From: Flavobacterium psychrolimnae | GTDB taxonomy: Bacteria > Bacteroidota > Bacteroidia > Flavobacteriales > Flavobacteriaceae | NCBI RefSeq assembly: GCF_003312425.1 | Contig: NZ_QNUX01000004.1 | Span: 1 to 64,000, forward strand | Direction: 5' to 3' | Length of the DNA stretch: 64,000 nucleotides | Shown here: positions 41,728-51,235 of the stretch, one piece after another | Layout of the letters: each line of letters opens with the position of its first letter | Numbering within the stretch: the stretch's first letter is position 1 | Notes under the pieces: model-generated | What the model was told of the DNA's origin: nothing | The model's database searches: none | The model's input: only the letters and a program-made list of their open reading frames with translations | Position numbers and translations under genes: made by a program

Positions 41728-43536
41728 TTATTTCAAAATGGTGTTGCTCAATACCACAACATCCATAGGTTTTACCACCAGCTTTTTCATTACTTTTTTA
41801 GTAAAAACATCTCTGAACTTTCCTTTTTTAAGAATTGGATTGGTGAAATCAATATTTTTATCACTTCGATTAATGATTACAATCACTTCCTGATTTCCAA
41901 GTTTACGACTAAAAGCATACGTCTTTACGGCATCATTAGTTTCAATCGTGGTAAAGTTCCCAATCCTGATTGACTCATATTGATTGCGTAAAGCAATGAA
42001 TTTTTTATACCAATTGAATAAGTCAGTGTTGAAATCTACTTTATCTGCCTCATGTTTACTTTGGTTAGGATTAAATGTTTCTGAATCATATTCTTTATCA
42101 GACCAAACCATTGGCTTACGGCAATCTGGGTCGTTACTTCCCCACATACCAGCTTCATCACCATAATAAATCATTGGTGAACCTAAATATAAAATCTGAA
42201 ATGCCGCAATCAATTTTTGCTTTTCTAATTGTTTATCGGTTGGTTTTCGAGCATTGTAATCGATATTATTACTTTTTTGACTCCAATTAAAGTAGGTACC
42301 CCAATCGCTAAATTTTTTCCCGTCAGGATTTGCTACGGCACTACCAATTCTTGTGGCATCGTGGCTTCCTACCAAATTTTGCATATTCTGTGCAACACCT
42401 TCTCCAAATCCTTCACGCAATTCCTTCAATTGAGTATCAAATTGAGTAACAGAAATTCCCTTTGCATCTTGCACAAAAAAGTCATGTACCAGGAAAGAAA
42501 AATTATAATTCATCGTCGCGTCAAATTCGTCTCCAGATAAATAAGGTTTTGTTTTATCAATAGGATCAACTAATTCAGCTGTCAGATACGCTTCGCTATT
42601 AATAGATTTTACTTCATTTCTCCAATCTTTCCAGAAAGGATGAGCAATGCAATACGCTACATCCAATCGCCAACCATCAATTCCGTTTTGAGCGCCTTTA
42701 TTCATTGGATTCATCCAACGTTTAGTAGCGTCAAAAATATATTTTTTAGGACCGGATACGATTCCGTTTTCATCCTCTTTAAACTCTGGTAAGGTTTTTA
42801 CACCAAACCAACCTTGGTATTCAAACTTAGTTCCTTTGGCAGCATCTCTCCAGCTATCGACCATAAACCAATCTTTGTAAGCTGATTTTTCCTGTTTTTC
42901 TTCCACATCTCGAAAAGCAAAACTGTTCACTCCTAAATGGTTGAAAACACCATCAAAAATGATAAACATTTTACGTTTGTGTACTTCATCAATTAGTTTA
43001 AGAGCCAGTAAATCTGCTTTGGTCCAAACCCATTTTTCAGGATTTAAAGGATCTTCGTTCATTATCATTTTTTTATCACCTTCCGGATCAGGTCCAAATG
43101 ATGGATCAACATGGTGATAGCACAATGCATCGTATTTATGGGAAGATGGCGCCCAAAAAATCGGATTCATATAAATAGCATTAATGCCCAATGACTGCAA
43201 ATAGTCTAATTTATCAATAACTCCCTGCAAATCTCCACCGTAACGTCTGCGTTGAAGATTGTAATAAATATCTTTTCCGTTTTTCTTTTCGTAAGGTTTC
43301 AATTCGTACCAATCACTCGTCCAGCGATGAATTTGAAAATCAGAAGTACTGTCAAAAGGATAAGCTCCATCTTGATCTTCTACTTTTGGGTCATTTGAAG
43401 GATCTCCATTATGAAACCGATCTGGGAATATTTGATACCACACTACTCCTTTACTCCAATTTGGGGTAAAATCAGTTTGTGCAAATGATGGTATGAATAC
43501 TAAAAACAGTAAACAAATTGTGATTTTTTTAGTCAT
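41728..43536 (-). CDS. Exported GH13 glycoside hydrolase (cyclomaltodextrinase/neopullulanase-like)
   Basis: The 602-residue protein has a signal peptide (MTKKITICLLFLVFIPSFAQ). GH13 conserved regions appear in order: FDGVFNHLG (I), GWRLDVAY with the nucleophile Asp (II), AYLTAELVD with the acid/base Glu (III), and NLVGSHDATR with the third Asp (IV). A C-terminal all-beta domain follows. The GVVWYQIFPDRFHNGD opening is typical of the cyclomaltodextrinase/neopullulanase group. It lies 33 nt after a second GH13 gene on the same strand, so both are probably co-transcribed for alpha-glucan use. Confidence 0.9.
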   Translation of the reverse strand: MTKKITICLLFLVFIPSFAQTDFTPNWSKGVVWYQIFPDRFHNGDPSNDPKVEDQDGAYPFDSTSDFQIHRWTSDWYELKPYEKKNGKDIYYNLQRRRYGGDLQGVIDKLDYLQSLGINAIYMNPIFWAPSSHKYDALCYHHVDPSFGPDPEGDKKMIMNEDPLNPEKWVWTKADLLALKLIDEVHKRKMFIIFDGVFNHLGVNSFAFRDVEEKQEKSAYKDWFMVDSWRDAAKGTKFEYQGWFGVKTLPEFKEDENGIVSGPKKYIFDATKRWMNPMNKGAQNGIDGWRLDVAYCIAHPFWKDWRNEVKSINSEAYLTAELVDPIDKTKPYLSGDEFDATMNYNFSFLVHDFFVQDAKGISVTQFDTQLKELREGFGEGVAQNMQNLVGSHDATRIGSAVANPDGKKFSDWGTYFNWSQKSNNIDYNARKPTDKQLEKQKLIAAFQILYLGSPMIYYGDEAGMWGSNDPDCRKPMVWSDKEYDSETFNPNQSKHEADKVDFNTDLFNWYKKFIALRNQYESIRIGNFTTIETNDAVKTYAFSRKLGNQEVIVIINRSDKNIDFTNPILKKGKFRDVFTKKVMKKLVVKPMDVVVLSNTILK

Positions 43537-43569
43537 TAAATAGAGTTTAAAATTTAGTTATTGATTTTT

Positions 43570-45435
43570 TTACAATTGATAAATAAACGATTCTGAAGGT
43601 GCGATTGTAATTTGCGCTTTTCCTTCCCCATTAAATACTTTTAACTCAACAGAATTTTTGTGGTATAATTGATCCGTTATTGTATAATTTCCATCTTTCA
43701 AATTCCATTTTTGAATTATATCTGAAGGGATTTTTAATTCAAAATTGCTGGTGGTAATCCAAGAAAAATTAGTGACAACTATTAGTTTTTCAATATCAGA
43801 CCAGCGTGTAAAAGCATAAATTCCCGGATCGTAACCTTGAGTTGTTTGGCGATTCAAGGTTTGAATTTCTTGGTATTTCCCCATTAACGCCGAACTATTC
43901 AAAGAAAAATTCAATAACTTTTTATAAAAATCACGCAACTCTTTTTCATCCTTTGTCAACTGACCGCCATCAAATTTTCCCCCGTTCATCCAGCGTTGGT
44001 GATTTGGAACTCCGATATAATCAAAAATTGAAGTTCTAGAATGGGTTCCAAATCCTGCATTTTCATTCCCAGCCTCCCCTACTTCCTGTCCAAAATAAAC
44101 CATCGTAGGCGAAGTGCTTATGGTTGTAGAAACCACCATCAAAGGCTTACCTTTTTGTGGCGTTCCCGCAAATTCAGGACTTGCTAAACGTTGTTCATCA
44201 TGATTATCCAGAAAATGCAACATGTGATGCTCAATATCAGCCATTCCGTTTTGTATGTCTGACAAGCCATCAGGTAATGATTTTCCTTGAATGATATCTT
44301 TCAATTTATCATAGGTTTCTACTTTATCATACAAATAATCCATTTTACCCAGATGAATATAGTTTCTGTATTCTTTAGGATTATAAACTTCGGCTAATAA
44401 AAAAGCATCCGGATTATTCACTTTAATAGCTGAATTCATATAACTCCAAAATTCATACGGAACCATTTCGGCCATGTCAAATCGAAAACCATCCACTCCT
44501 TTTGCAGTCCAGTACAACGTAATATCTTTGAATTTATCCCAAGAATCTGGAACGTCTTTTCCTTTCCAAAAATCGAAATGTTCCTGATATGATTTGGTAT
44601 CAAAACCAGCCGGAAGTTCCGGAAAATCTTTGGAGCCATCCGGACGAATACCGTAATTTACTTTGATGGTCTCATACCAATCATTTTTATCAGGTTTCGC
44701 CAAACGGGAACCGTTCCCAGTCCATTTTGCTGGACTTTCTTCAAATTTTCCATCAATCAATGGATTCTTTTCTCCATTTAGCGGTTTATGCGTATCTGGG
44801 ATTTCAAAGCGTGTATTTGGAATATAATAGAAATTATTGTCTCTTTTGTATTCAACCAATGTATCATCATCAGCGCCAAAATCCCTAACGCCAGCAGGAT
44901 TGCTTTTTCCTTCATATTTGCGCGCAATGTGATTGGGAACAATATCGATAATCACTTTTAAACCCGCTTTGTGTGTTCGGGCAATCAAAGCTTCAAATTC
45001 CTGTAAACGATTCGCAGGATTTACGGCCAAATCTGGATTTACATTGTAATAATCTTTTACGGCATAAGGAGAACCAGCACGTCCTTTGACCACTTCCGGA
45101 TCATCATTAGAAATCCCAATAGCAGAATAATCCCGAATCACAGCATGATGCGGAACTCCGGTGTACCAAACATAAGTAACTCCCAAATCCTTGATTTCCT
45201 GCAAAGCTGTTTCCGTAAAATCATTGAACTTGCCTACTCCATTTTCCTCAATGGTTCCCCAAGGTTTGTTGGTGGTATTTTTATTTCCGAATAATCGGGT
45301 AAAAACCTGATATACAACCTCTTTTTTATTAGAGGCTTTCTCGTTCTGTTCTGCGTTCATTTTTAGATCTTTCGTTTTACAGGCTGCAGCCAAAAGCACT
45401 ACACTTATACTGGCAACAATAGTTGTTTTTTTCAT
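43570..45435 (-). CDS. GH13 alpha-amylase family lipoprotein
   Basis: The 621-residue protein has a lipoprotein signal (MKKTTIVASISVVLLAAAC, Cys19), so it is membrane-anchored. GH13 motifs are DIVPNHIAR (I), GFRFDMAEMV (II, nucleophile Asp), FLLAEVYNP (III, Glu) and FLDNHDEQRLAS (IV, Asp). A C-terminal beta domain follows. It is upstream of the other GH13 gene in the same operon. No SusC/SusD-like pair or MFS sugar transporter is seen in this window. Confidence 0.9.
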   Translation of the reverse strand: MKKTTIVASISVVLLAAACKTKDLKMNAEQNEKASNKKEVVYQVFTRLFGNKNTTNKPWGTIEENGVGKFNDFTETALQEIKDLGVTYVWYTGVPHHAVIRDYSAIGISNDDPEVVKGRAGSPYAVKDYYNVNPDLAVNPANRLQEFEALIARTHKAGLKVIIDIVPNHIARKYEGKSNPAGVRDFGADDDTLVEYKRDNNFYYIPNTRFEIPDTHKPLNGEKNPLIDGKFEESPAKWTGNGSRLAKPDKNDWYETIKVNYGIRPDGSKDFPELPAGFDTKSYQEHFDFWKGKDVPDSWDKFKDITLYWTAKGVDGFRFDMAEMVPYEFWSYMNSAIKVNNPDAFLLAEVYNPKEYRNYIHLGKMDYLYDKVETYDKLKDIIQGKSLPDGLSDIQNGMADIEHHMLHFLDNHDEQRLASPEFAGTPQKGKPLMVVSTTISTSPTMVYFGQEVGEAGNENAGFGTHSRTSIFDYIGVPNHQRWMNGGKFDGGQLTKDEKELRDFYKKLLNFSLNSSALMGKYQEIQTLNRQTTQGYDPGIYAFTRWSDIEKLIVVTNFSWITTSNFELKIPSDIIQKWNLKDGNYTITDQLYHKNSVELKVFNGEGKAQITIAPSESFIYQL

Positions 45436-45653
45436 CTTATAAAATTATTTATGCTGATTTCAATTGTTTAATAACAAAATGAATATCAATTTTTAAATTT
45501 AATATTTTTTCAATAAAACAAGTCTATATCGTTTGAAATTAAATAATTCTGTTTTCAAAAACCGACACTACAACGAAGGAGTTGTGGCATTTGTTGATAA
45601 CTTTAAAAAGGAAAAATCTTAACTTTCGCTGCCCATTTGACTAATTATAAATA

Positions 45654-45675
45654 AATCCTAATATGGATTAGGATT
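45654..45675 (+). repeat. Inverted repeat upstream of the OstA-like gene
   Basis: AATCCTAAT (45654-45662) and ATTAGGATT (45667-45675) form a perfect 9-bp inverted repeat with a 4-nt centre. It lies where the -33 region would be relative to the -7 box at 45689, so it may be an operator. Confidence 0.5.
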
Positions 45676-45688
45676 GTTTCCTTTTTCA

Positions 45689-45696
45689 TAAATTTG
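45689..45696 (+). promoter_or_regulatory. -7 box of the OstA-like gene
   Basis: TAAATTTG, exact TANNTTTG, 17 nt before the TTG start codon. No good TTTG at the expected spacing; the inverted repeat occupies that place. Confidence 0.45.
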
Positions 45697-45712
45697 ACAA
45701 AAATTAAATCCA

Positions 45713-47344
45713 TTGAAGAAATCACTGTTTTTCCTTCGTTATTGTTTGCTACTGCTTGTCACTAATTTGGTTTTGGCGCAAGCCCCAAAAAAAATTATTG
45801 TAGAAAACTCTGATTTTGCCGATGTAAATCAAGTAGAAATTCCTGATGCATTATTACTTATCGGAAACGTACGCGTCAATCATGACGGTGTGGTAATGAC
45901 TTGTAACAAGGCATATTATTTCCAAAAGGAAAACTACATAAAGGCTTTTGGAAATGTTCAAATGGTGCAAGGAGACACTTTATTCTTGAATAGTAAATAC
46001 GCGGAATACAACGGTAATGTAAAAAAAGCGTATGCTTCCGGAGATGCCGTAATGAGTTCACCAGAATCAACTTTGACTACGGAAATAATTAATTTTGACC
46101 GAAACATTCAAGAAGTATTTTACGATACGCCAGGGACAATTACCAATAAAGAGAATACGCTAAAAAGTAATTCAGGAAGATACTACGTAAAACAGAAAAA
46201 ATTCCAGTTCCTTACTGCGGTTACTATCACAAATCCAACGTATGTAATTAAATCAAATCACTTGGATTATTATAGCAATTCCGGGCATTCATATCTTTTT
46301 GGACCATCGACAATTACCAGCAAAGCCAATTATATTTATACTGAAAAAGGCTTTTATGATACCAAAAAAAATCTGGCACATTTCCTAAATAAATCCTACA
46401 TCAGATACGATGATCGGGTGATTAAAGGCGATAGTTTATATTATGACAGAAACCGCGAATTTGCATCGGCAACTCGCAATGTAAAAATAACGGATTCCAT
46501 CAATCGCGGAATCGTGAAAGGACATTATGCCGAAGTGTATAAAAAACTGGATTCCATGTACGTGACCAAAAGAGCCGTTGCTGTAAATTTTGTCGAAAAT
46601 GACTCTGTTTATATCCACGGAAAAAAATTAATGGTTACCGGAAAAGAAGGAAACCGAATTATAAGAGCGTTCAATAATGTTCGATTCTTCAAAACGGATA
46701 TGAGTGGAAAATGCGATTCGATTCATTCGAGTTCCAAAACCGCATTGACAAAAATGATTGGAAATCCGATACTTTGGAATGCAGAAAATCAAATTACTGG
46801 CGATGTTATGCATCTAATAGGAAATAACACAACTCAAAAACTAGATTCACTCAAAGTGCTCAATAATACATTTATCGTTTCTAAAGACACGATAGGAACC
46901 GGTTATAATCAAGTCAAGGGACAAGATCTCTATGGCAAGTTTAAGGAGGGAAAACTTCATGATGTTGATATTGTAAAAAATGCCGAAGTAATTTATTATA
47001 TGCGAAACGAAGCACAGGAGCTCATAGGTATCAACAAAAATAAAAGCAGCAAAATCAATCTTATTATTGAAGATAATGAGGTCGAAACCATTACCTTTTT
47101 TCAACAAATAGATGGCGAAATTTTTCCGGAAAAGGATTTACCAGAAAATGCCAGAAAACTGCGAGGACTAGTCTGGCGTGGCGATGAACGAATAAAATCG
47201 AAGGATGATATTTTTCCTCCTGAAGAAAATGAAGACAACGACAAAATAGCAAAAGCTACCAAAACGGCTGAAGCCAAAGAGGATATTCCGATGAAAATCC
47301 GAAAGGAAACCCTGAATTACGATAAGAAGAAAGTGAAAAAATAG
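45713..47344 (+). CDS. OstA/LptA-like LPS transport protein
   Basis: The 543-residue protein begins at a TTG that gives a proper signal peptide (MKKSLFFLRYCLLLLVTNLVLAQ); no ATG is nearby. The rest is rich in beta-strands of the OstA/LptA jellyroll type (ALLLIGNVRVNHDGVVMTCNKAYYFQKENYIKAFGNVQMVQGD and repeated variants), the organic solvent tolerance-like N-terminal domain. It likely carries lipopolysaccharide across the periplasm. The acidic and lysine-rich C-terminal about 50 residues are low complexity. It is longer than proteobacterial LptA (about 185) as usual in Bacteroidetes. Confidence 0.82.
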   Translation: MKKSLFFLRYCLLLLVTNLVLAQAPKKIIVENSDFADVNQVEIPDALLLIGNVRVNHDGVVMTCNKAYYFQKENYIKAFGNVQMVQGDTLFLNSKYAEYNGNVKKAYASGDAVMSSPESTLTTEIINFDRNIQEVFYDTPGTITNKENTLKSNSGRYYVKQKKFQFLTAVTITNPTYVIKSNHLDYYSNSGHSYLFGPSTITSKANYIYTEKGFYDTKKNLAHFLNKSYIRYDDRVIKGDSLYYDRNREFASATRNVKITDSINRGIVKGHYAEVYKKLDSMYVTKRAVAVNFVENDSVYIHGKKLMVTGKEGNRIIRAFNNVRFFKTDMSGKCDSIHSSSKTALTKMIGNPILWNAENQITGDVMHLIGNNTTQKLDSLKVLNNTFIVSKDTIGTGYNQVKGQDLYGKFKEGKLHDVDIVKNAEVIYYMRNEAQELIGINKNKSSKINLIIEDNEVETITFFQQIDGEIFPEKDLPENARKLRGLVWRGDERIKSKDDIFPPEENEDNDKIAKATKTAEAKEDIPMKIRKETLNYDKKKVKK

Positions 47345-47357
47345 TATTAGGTTTTCA

Positions 47358-47373
47358 TCCCGAAGTTTCGGGA
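47358..47373. repeat. Small perfect hairpin
   Basis: TCCCGAA and TTCGGGA form a 16-bp palindrome-like hairpin just after the OstA-like gene. There is no T-run, so it is not a standard terminator. Confidence 0.45.
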
Positions 47374-47441
47374 GCAGTTTTCAGTCTCAAGCTACAGACA
47401 ACAGCTTTCAGGATATCCGATTAAAAAAAATACCTTTAAAA

Positions 47442-47485
47442 AACTTCGTGAACTTTGCGAAAAAACTTTGCAAACTTTGCGGTTA
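47442..47485 (+). repeat. Short tandem AACTTTGCG-type repeats
   Basis: Four imperfect units of AACTTYGYG/AACTTTGCR lie in the leader of the aminotransferase gene. Similar TTTGCG strings occur near 1880-1893. Repeats of this kind are common in Flavobacterium intergenic DNA as far as I recall; their role is unknown. Confidence 0.5.
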
Positions 47486-47498
47486 AATTTCTAAAAAA

Positions 47499-48686
47499 TT
47501 GAATACCGATTTCTTAAAATACCAAGCGCAAACCTCTCCCTATCCATTGGGCATGGAAGTTTCGCATGCAGTAGGTTCTTACATTTACGATACTAATTCT
47601 AAGAGATATTTGGATTTTGTAGCTGGAGTTTCGGCTTGTGCCTTGGGACACCAACACCCAAGAGTCAATCAAGCCATTAAAGATCAGTTAGACAAATATT
47701 CTCACGTCATGGTTTATGGCGAATATTCACAAAGCCCGGCTGTAGAATATTGCAAATTGTTAGCCTCGCTCCTGCCCGCTCCTTTAGATACCACATATTT
47801 AGTCAATTCAGGTACAGAAGCTATTGAAGGCGCATTGAAACTCGCCAGAAGAACCACCGGAAGAAGCCATTTGATTTCATGTCATAATGCATATCATGGC
47901 AATACTATGGGCTCTATGAGTGTCATGGGATTTGAAGAACGCAAACAAATCTTTCGTCCGTTGATTCCTGATGTTGATTTCATCACCTTCAACAACGAAG
48001 AAGATTTACAAAAAATAACCACCAAAACAGCAGGAATTATTCTGGAAACCATTCAAGGTGGCGCCGGATTTATTCAGCCGCACAATGATTTCCTTAAAAA
48101 AGTACGCGAGCGCTGTACCGAAGTTGGCGCCATGATGATTCTGGACGAAATCCAACCTGGTTTTGGGAGAACGGGAAAACTTTTCGGATTCCAAAATTAT
48201 GATGTCGTTCCAGATATCGTAGTTATGGGAAAAGGCATGGGCGGCGGCATGCCAGTAGGCGCTTTTACAGCTTCATCGGTAATGATGGAATTGTTGAGTC
48301 ATGATCCAAAACTGGGTCATATCACAACTTTTGGAGGACATCCTGTCATTGCGTCAGCCTGCTTAGCGACTTTGCAGGAAATAACTGAGACCAATTTGAT
48401 GACCGAAGCGATGGAGAAAGAAAAGCTATTCCGATCACTTTTGGTACATCCTTTGATAGAAGAAATAAGAGGAAAAGGATTGATGCTGGCCGCAATGACA
48501 AAAACTGCCGACATAACAAATGAAGTGATTCTTAAATGTCAAGACAAAGGACTCATTTTATTCTGGTTACTATTTGAAGGTTGCGCCATAAGAATAACGC
48601 CTCCTCTAACCATTTCTGAAGAAGAAATACGAGAAGGTTGTAGTATCATACTTGAAGTAATGGATGAAATGATGATTGAAGAATGA
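47499..48686 (+). CDS. Class III (PLP-dependent) aminotransferase
   Basis: The 395-residue protein starts at a TTG (MNTDFLKYQAQTSPYPLGMEV), with no in-frame ATG before conserved sequence begins. It has the class III features: NSGTEAIEGALKLAR near 101-115, the YHGNTMGSMS block, LDEIQPGFGRTGKLF and the PLP lysine in VVMGKGMGGGMPVGA. The acetylornithine/ornithine aminotransferase subgroup fits best, but no arginine genes are nearby. It is cytoplasmic, with repeat-rich DNA before and repeat copy B after it. Confidence 0.88.
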   Translation: MNTDFLKYQAQTSPYPLGMEVSHAVGSYIYDTNSKRYLDFVAGVSACALGHQHPRVNQAIKDQLDKYSHVMVYGEYSQSPAVEYCKLLASLLPAPLDTTYLVNSGTEAIEGALKLARRTTGRSHLISCHNAYHGNTMGSMSVMGFEERKQIFRPLIPDVDFITFNNEEDLQKITTKTAGIILETIQGGAGFIQPHNDFLKKVRERCTEVGAMMILDEIQPGFGRTGKLFGFQNYDVVPDIVVMGKGMGGGMPVGAFTASSVMMELLSHDPKLGHITTFGGHPVIASACLATLQEITETNLMTEAMEKEKLFRSLLVHPLIEEIRGKGLMLAAMTKTADITNEVILKCQDKGLILFWLLFEGCAIRITPPLTISEEEIREGCSIILEVMDEMMIEE

Positions 48687-48767
48687 TGATTAACGATTTT
48701 TGATTGCAGTAGTAGTAAGAATGGAAATACACATCAAAATACCTATTCAAAACAATTAAAAAAATTG

Positions 48768-48846
48768 GGAGCTATTCCTGCTATCCGTTATAATCTTTTA
48801 CTTTTTAAAGAAAAAAGTAAAAGGATTTCCACTCTTATCAGGGCTA
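48768..48846 (+). repeat. Dispersed ~80-bp intergenic repeat, copy B
   Basis: GGAGCTATTCCTGCTATCCG at the start and ATCAGGGCTA at the end match copies A and C. The central hairpin is AATCTTTTACTTTTT (48792-48806) with AAAAAGTAAAAGGATT (48811-48826), with the same single bulged base. It lies between the aminotransferase and TPR genes. Confidence 0.8.
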
Positions 48847-48967
48847 TGGAATCCGTTTAAACCAACCCTTTTTTTGTTAATTAAATTGTTCACAACAATT
48901 CTAACTTTCCCTCACAGTACACGCACGATTCCCTAAATTTATTTAGGCCAAATTAAAAACACACAGT

Positions 48968-50365
48968 ATGCAATTAAGCAACGAAGAAGAAGACTATAAC
49001 TTATCCCTGTCTAAATTTGAGTCTATGTTGAAAACCAACAAAGTACTCTTTTTTGACTCTGAAGAATTTGAAGAAATTATTCTTCATTATCTCGATATGG
49101 GTAAGGCCGCTTTGGCAAAAAAAGCACTTAAACTAGCTTTAGAACAACACCCAAAATCTACTGGACTAAAACTTGTTCAGGTGGAAATGCTTGTTTATGA
49201 TGACAAACTCGAATTAGCCGAAAAGCTATTGAATGAGTTGTACGCCATTGAACCAAACAATGAAGAAATTTACATTCAAAAAGCTAATATCTGCTCTAAA
49301 AGAGACCAACACGAAAAGGCAGTTGAATTATTAAAAATAGCTTTAAAATACACCGATGATTTTGCTGATGTCTATAATTTAATAGGTATGGAATACCTAT
49401 TTATGGACAATCTTGAAATGGCAAAAGAAAGCTTTATCAAATGTTTAGAAGAAGATCTGGAAGACCAATCCGCATTGTACAACGTGGTGTATTGTTTTGA
49501 GTTTTTAGACCAAAACCAAGAAGCAATCAGCTATTTAAAAAAATACATTGACAAAAACCCATACAGTGAAATTGCTTGGCATCAACTGGGACGTTTGCAC
49601 TATGGCGTTAAAGAATATGAAAATGCGATTCGCGCCTTTGATTATGCCACATTAATCGATGATGAATTCCTTGGTGCTTTCATGGAAAAAGCAAAAGCGT
49701 ATGAGCGATTAAAAAAATATGAAGAAGCCATTGAAAGCTACAGCAGAACCATCGAATTAGATGACGCAACTTCCTATGCGCTACTTCGAATGGGGAAATG
49801 TTATGAAAGATTAGGAAACAAAGCTTTAGCATTAAAATATTTCAATCAAACCGTGCATGAAGATCCGCTTTTAGATAAAGGTTGGATTGCCATCACTGAC
49901 TTTTACGTCCGTCAGAAAAATTTCCAAAAAGCGCTATTTTTTGTCAATAAAGCATTAGCCATTGACAATCAAAATCGTTTGTACTGGAAACGTTTTGCTA
50001 CTATCAACAAGCAAATGAATTTCTTTGAAGAAGCTGAATTTGGATATAGAAAAGCAGTCGAATTTGGTGATTATAGTTTAGACACTTGGTTATTTTGGGT
50101 AGATATTTTGCAATTTTTAGGTGAATTCGAAAGTGCTATTCAAACCTTGTTACAAGCTTCAGAATATTTTCCGGAAGAGAACGAAGTAGAATACCGTTTA
50201 GCAGGATTGTATTTTATGCTTGCGGATAATACAAAAGCAAAATTCCATTTAAGCAATGCTCTACGATTAAATTTTGACAATTACATCCTTTTAGAAGATT
50301 TATTCCCAGTAGTTTGGACAAAAAAAATGGTGCAAAATTATATTGCAAAACATAAAAAACAATAA
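48968..50365 (+). CDS. Tetratricopeptide repeat protein
   Basis: The 465-residue soluble protein is made almost wholly of TPR helical pairs, about ten repeats, for example residues 200-233 (AWHQLGRLHYGVKEYENAIRAFDYA) and 236-267. There is no signal peptide or extra domain. TPR arrays bind protein partners; the partner is unknown. Its TAA stop overlaps the aroE ATG by one base, a fixed flavobacterial arrangement that suggests coupled expression. Confidence 0.88.
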   Translation: MQLSNEEEDYNLSLSKFESMLKTNKVLFFDSEEFEEIILHYLDMGKAALAKKALKLALEQHPKSTGLKLVQVEMLVYDDKLELAEKLLNELYAIEPNNEEIYIQKANICSKRDQHEKAVELLKIALKYTDDFADVYNLIGMEYLFMDNLEMAKESFIKCLEEDLEDQSALYNVVYCFEFLDQNQEAISYLKKYIDKNPYSEIAWHQLGRLHYGVKEYENAIRAFDYATLIDDEFLGAFMEKAKAYERLKKYEEAIESYSRTIELDDATSYALLRMGKCYERLGNKALALKYFNQTVHEDPLLDKGWIAITDFYVRQKNFQKALFFVNKALAIDNQNRLYWKRFATINKQMNFFEEAEFGYRKAVEFGDYSLDTWLFWVDILQFLGEFESAIQTLLQASEYFPEENEVEYRLAGLYFMLADNTKAKFHLSNALRLNFDNYILLEDLFPVVWTKKMVQNYIAKHKKQ

Positions 50366-51114
50366 TGGTTGATACAGTTATAAAACGCTTTGGATTATTA
50401 GGACGTAACATTAGTTATTCCTTTTCGAAAGGATATTTCACTGACAAATTTAATAACGAAAACTTTGTAGGTTGCAGCTATGAAAATTTTGATATTCCAG
50501 AAATATCAGATTTTCCAGAGGTGATTAAAAACACTACGGATTTAAAAGGATTGAATGTTACTATTCCGTACAAAGAAACGGTAATTCCATTTTTGGATAA
50601 ATTATCAAAAAAAGCGGAAATAATTGGCGCTGTAAACACCATTAGAATTACCAAAAAAGGAAAATTAAAAGGTTACAATACAGATTACTATGGTTTTAAA
50701 AAATCATTAGAACCACTATTGTTACCGCAGCACAAAAAAGCTTTGATTTTAGGAACTGGAGGCGCTTCAAAAGGAGTCGCTTTTGCTCTGGACGAACTTA
50801 ATATCCCCTATACTTTTGTTTCGAGAGAAGCCAAAGAAAATGGAATTGATTACGACCGAATCAATGCAACCACATTTGACAATTACCAAATCATTATAAA
50901 TGCTACTCCGGTAGGAACAAGTCCTAATGTAGATGCGTTTCCATTAATTCCCTACGAATTTTTCACAGACAAGCATATTGCTTATGATTTAATTTACAAC
51001 CCTGCAGAAACGCAATTCCTAAAAAAAGCCAAACAACAGGGCGCACAAATCAAAAATGGTCTGGATATGCTTATTTTTCAAGCAGAGAAAGCATGGAAGA
51101 TTTGGAATAAATAA
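50365..51114 (+). CDS. aroE: Shikimate dehydrogenase
   Basis: The 249-residue protein has LNVTIPYKETVIPFLD near residues 64-79 (catalytic Lys), GAVNTI near 92-97, NTDYYGF and the NADP-binding GTGGASKGVAFAL near 131-143, then NATPVGTSP. It reduces 3-dehydroshikimate in aromatic amino acid synthesis. It follows the TPR gene with a one-base overlap and ends before a terminator. Confidence 0.94.
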   Translation: MVDTVIKRFGLLGRNISYSFSKGYFTDKFNNENFVGCSYENFDIPEISDFPEVIKNTTDLKGLNVTIPYKETVIPFLDKLSKKAEIIGAVNTIRITKKGKLKGYNTDYYGFKKSLEPLLLPQHKKALILGTGGASKGVAFALDELNIPYTFVSREAKENGIDYDRINATTFDNYQIIINATPVGTSPNVDAFPLIPYEFFTDKHIAYDLIYNPAETQFLKKAKQQGAQIKNGLDMLIFQAEKAWKIWNK

Positions 51115-51157
51115 TCTAAAAACGGAACTAGCTTCATAGACCTATTTGTATACATCA

Positions 51158-51185
51158 AAAACATTCTTTATTGAATGTTTTTTTG
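51158..51185 (+). terminator. Intrinsic terminator after aroE
   Basis: AAAACATTC (51158-51166) pairs with GAATGTTTT (51173-51181), followed by T. Confidence 0.8.
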
Positions 51186-51235
51186 TTTGTAACACTATTA
51201 TGAACTAGAAAAACATAATTTGAAATCCCAAAACC

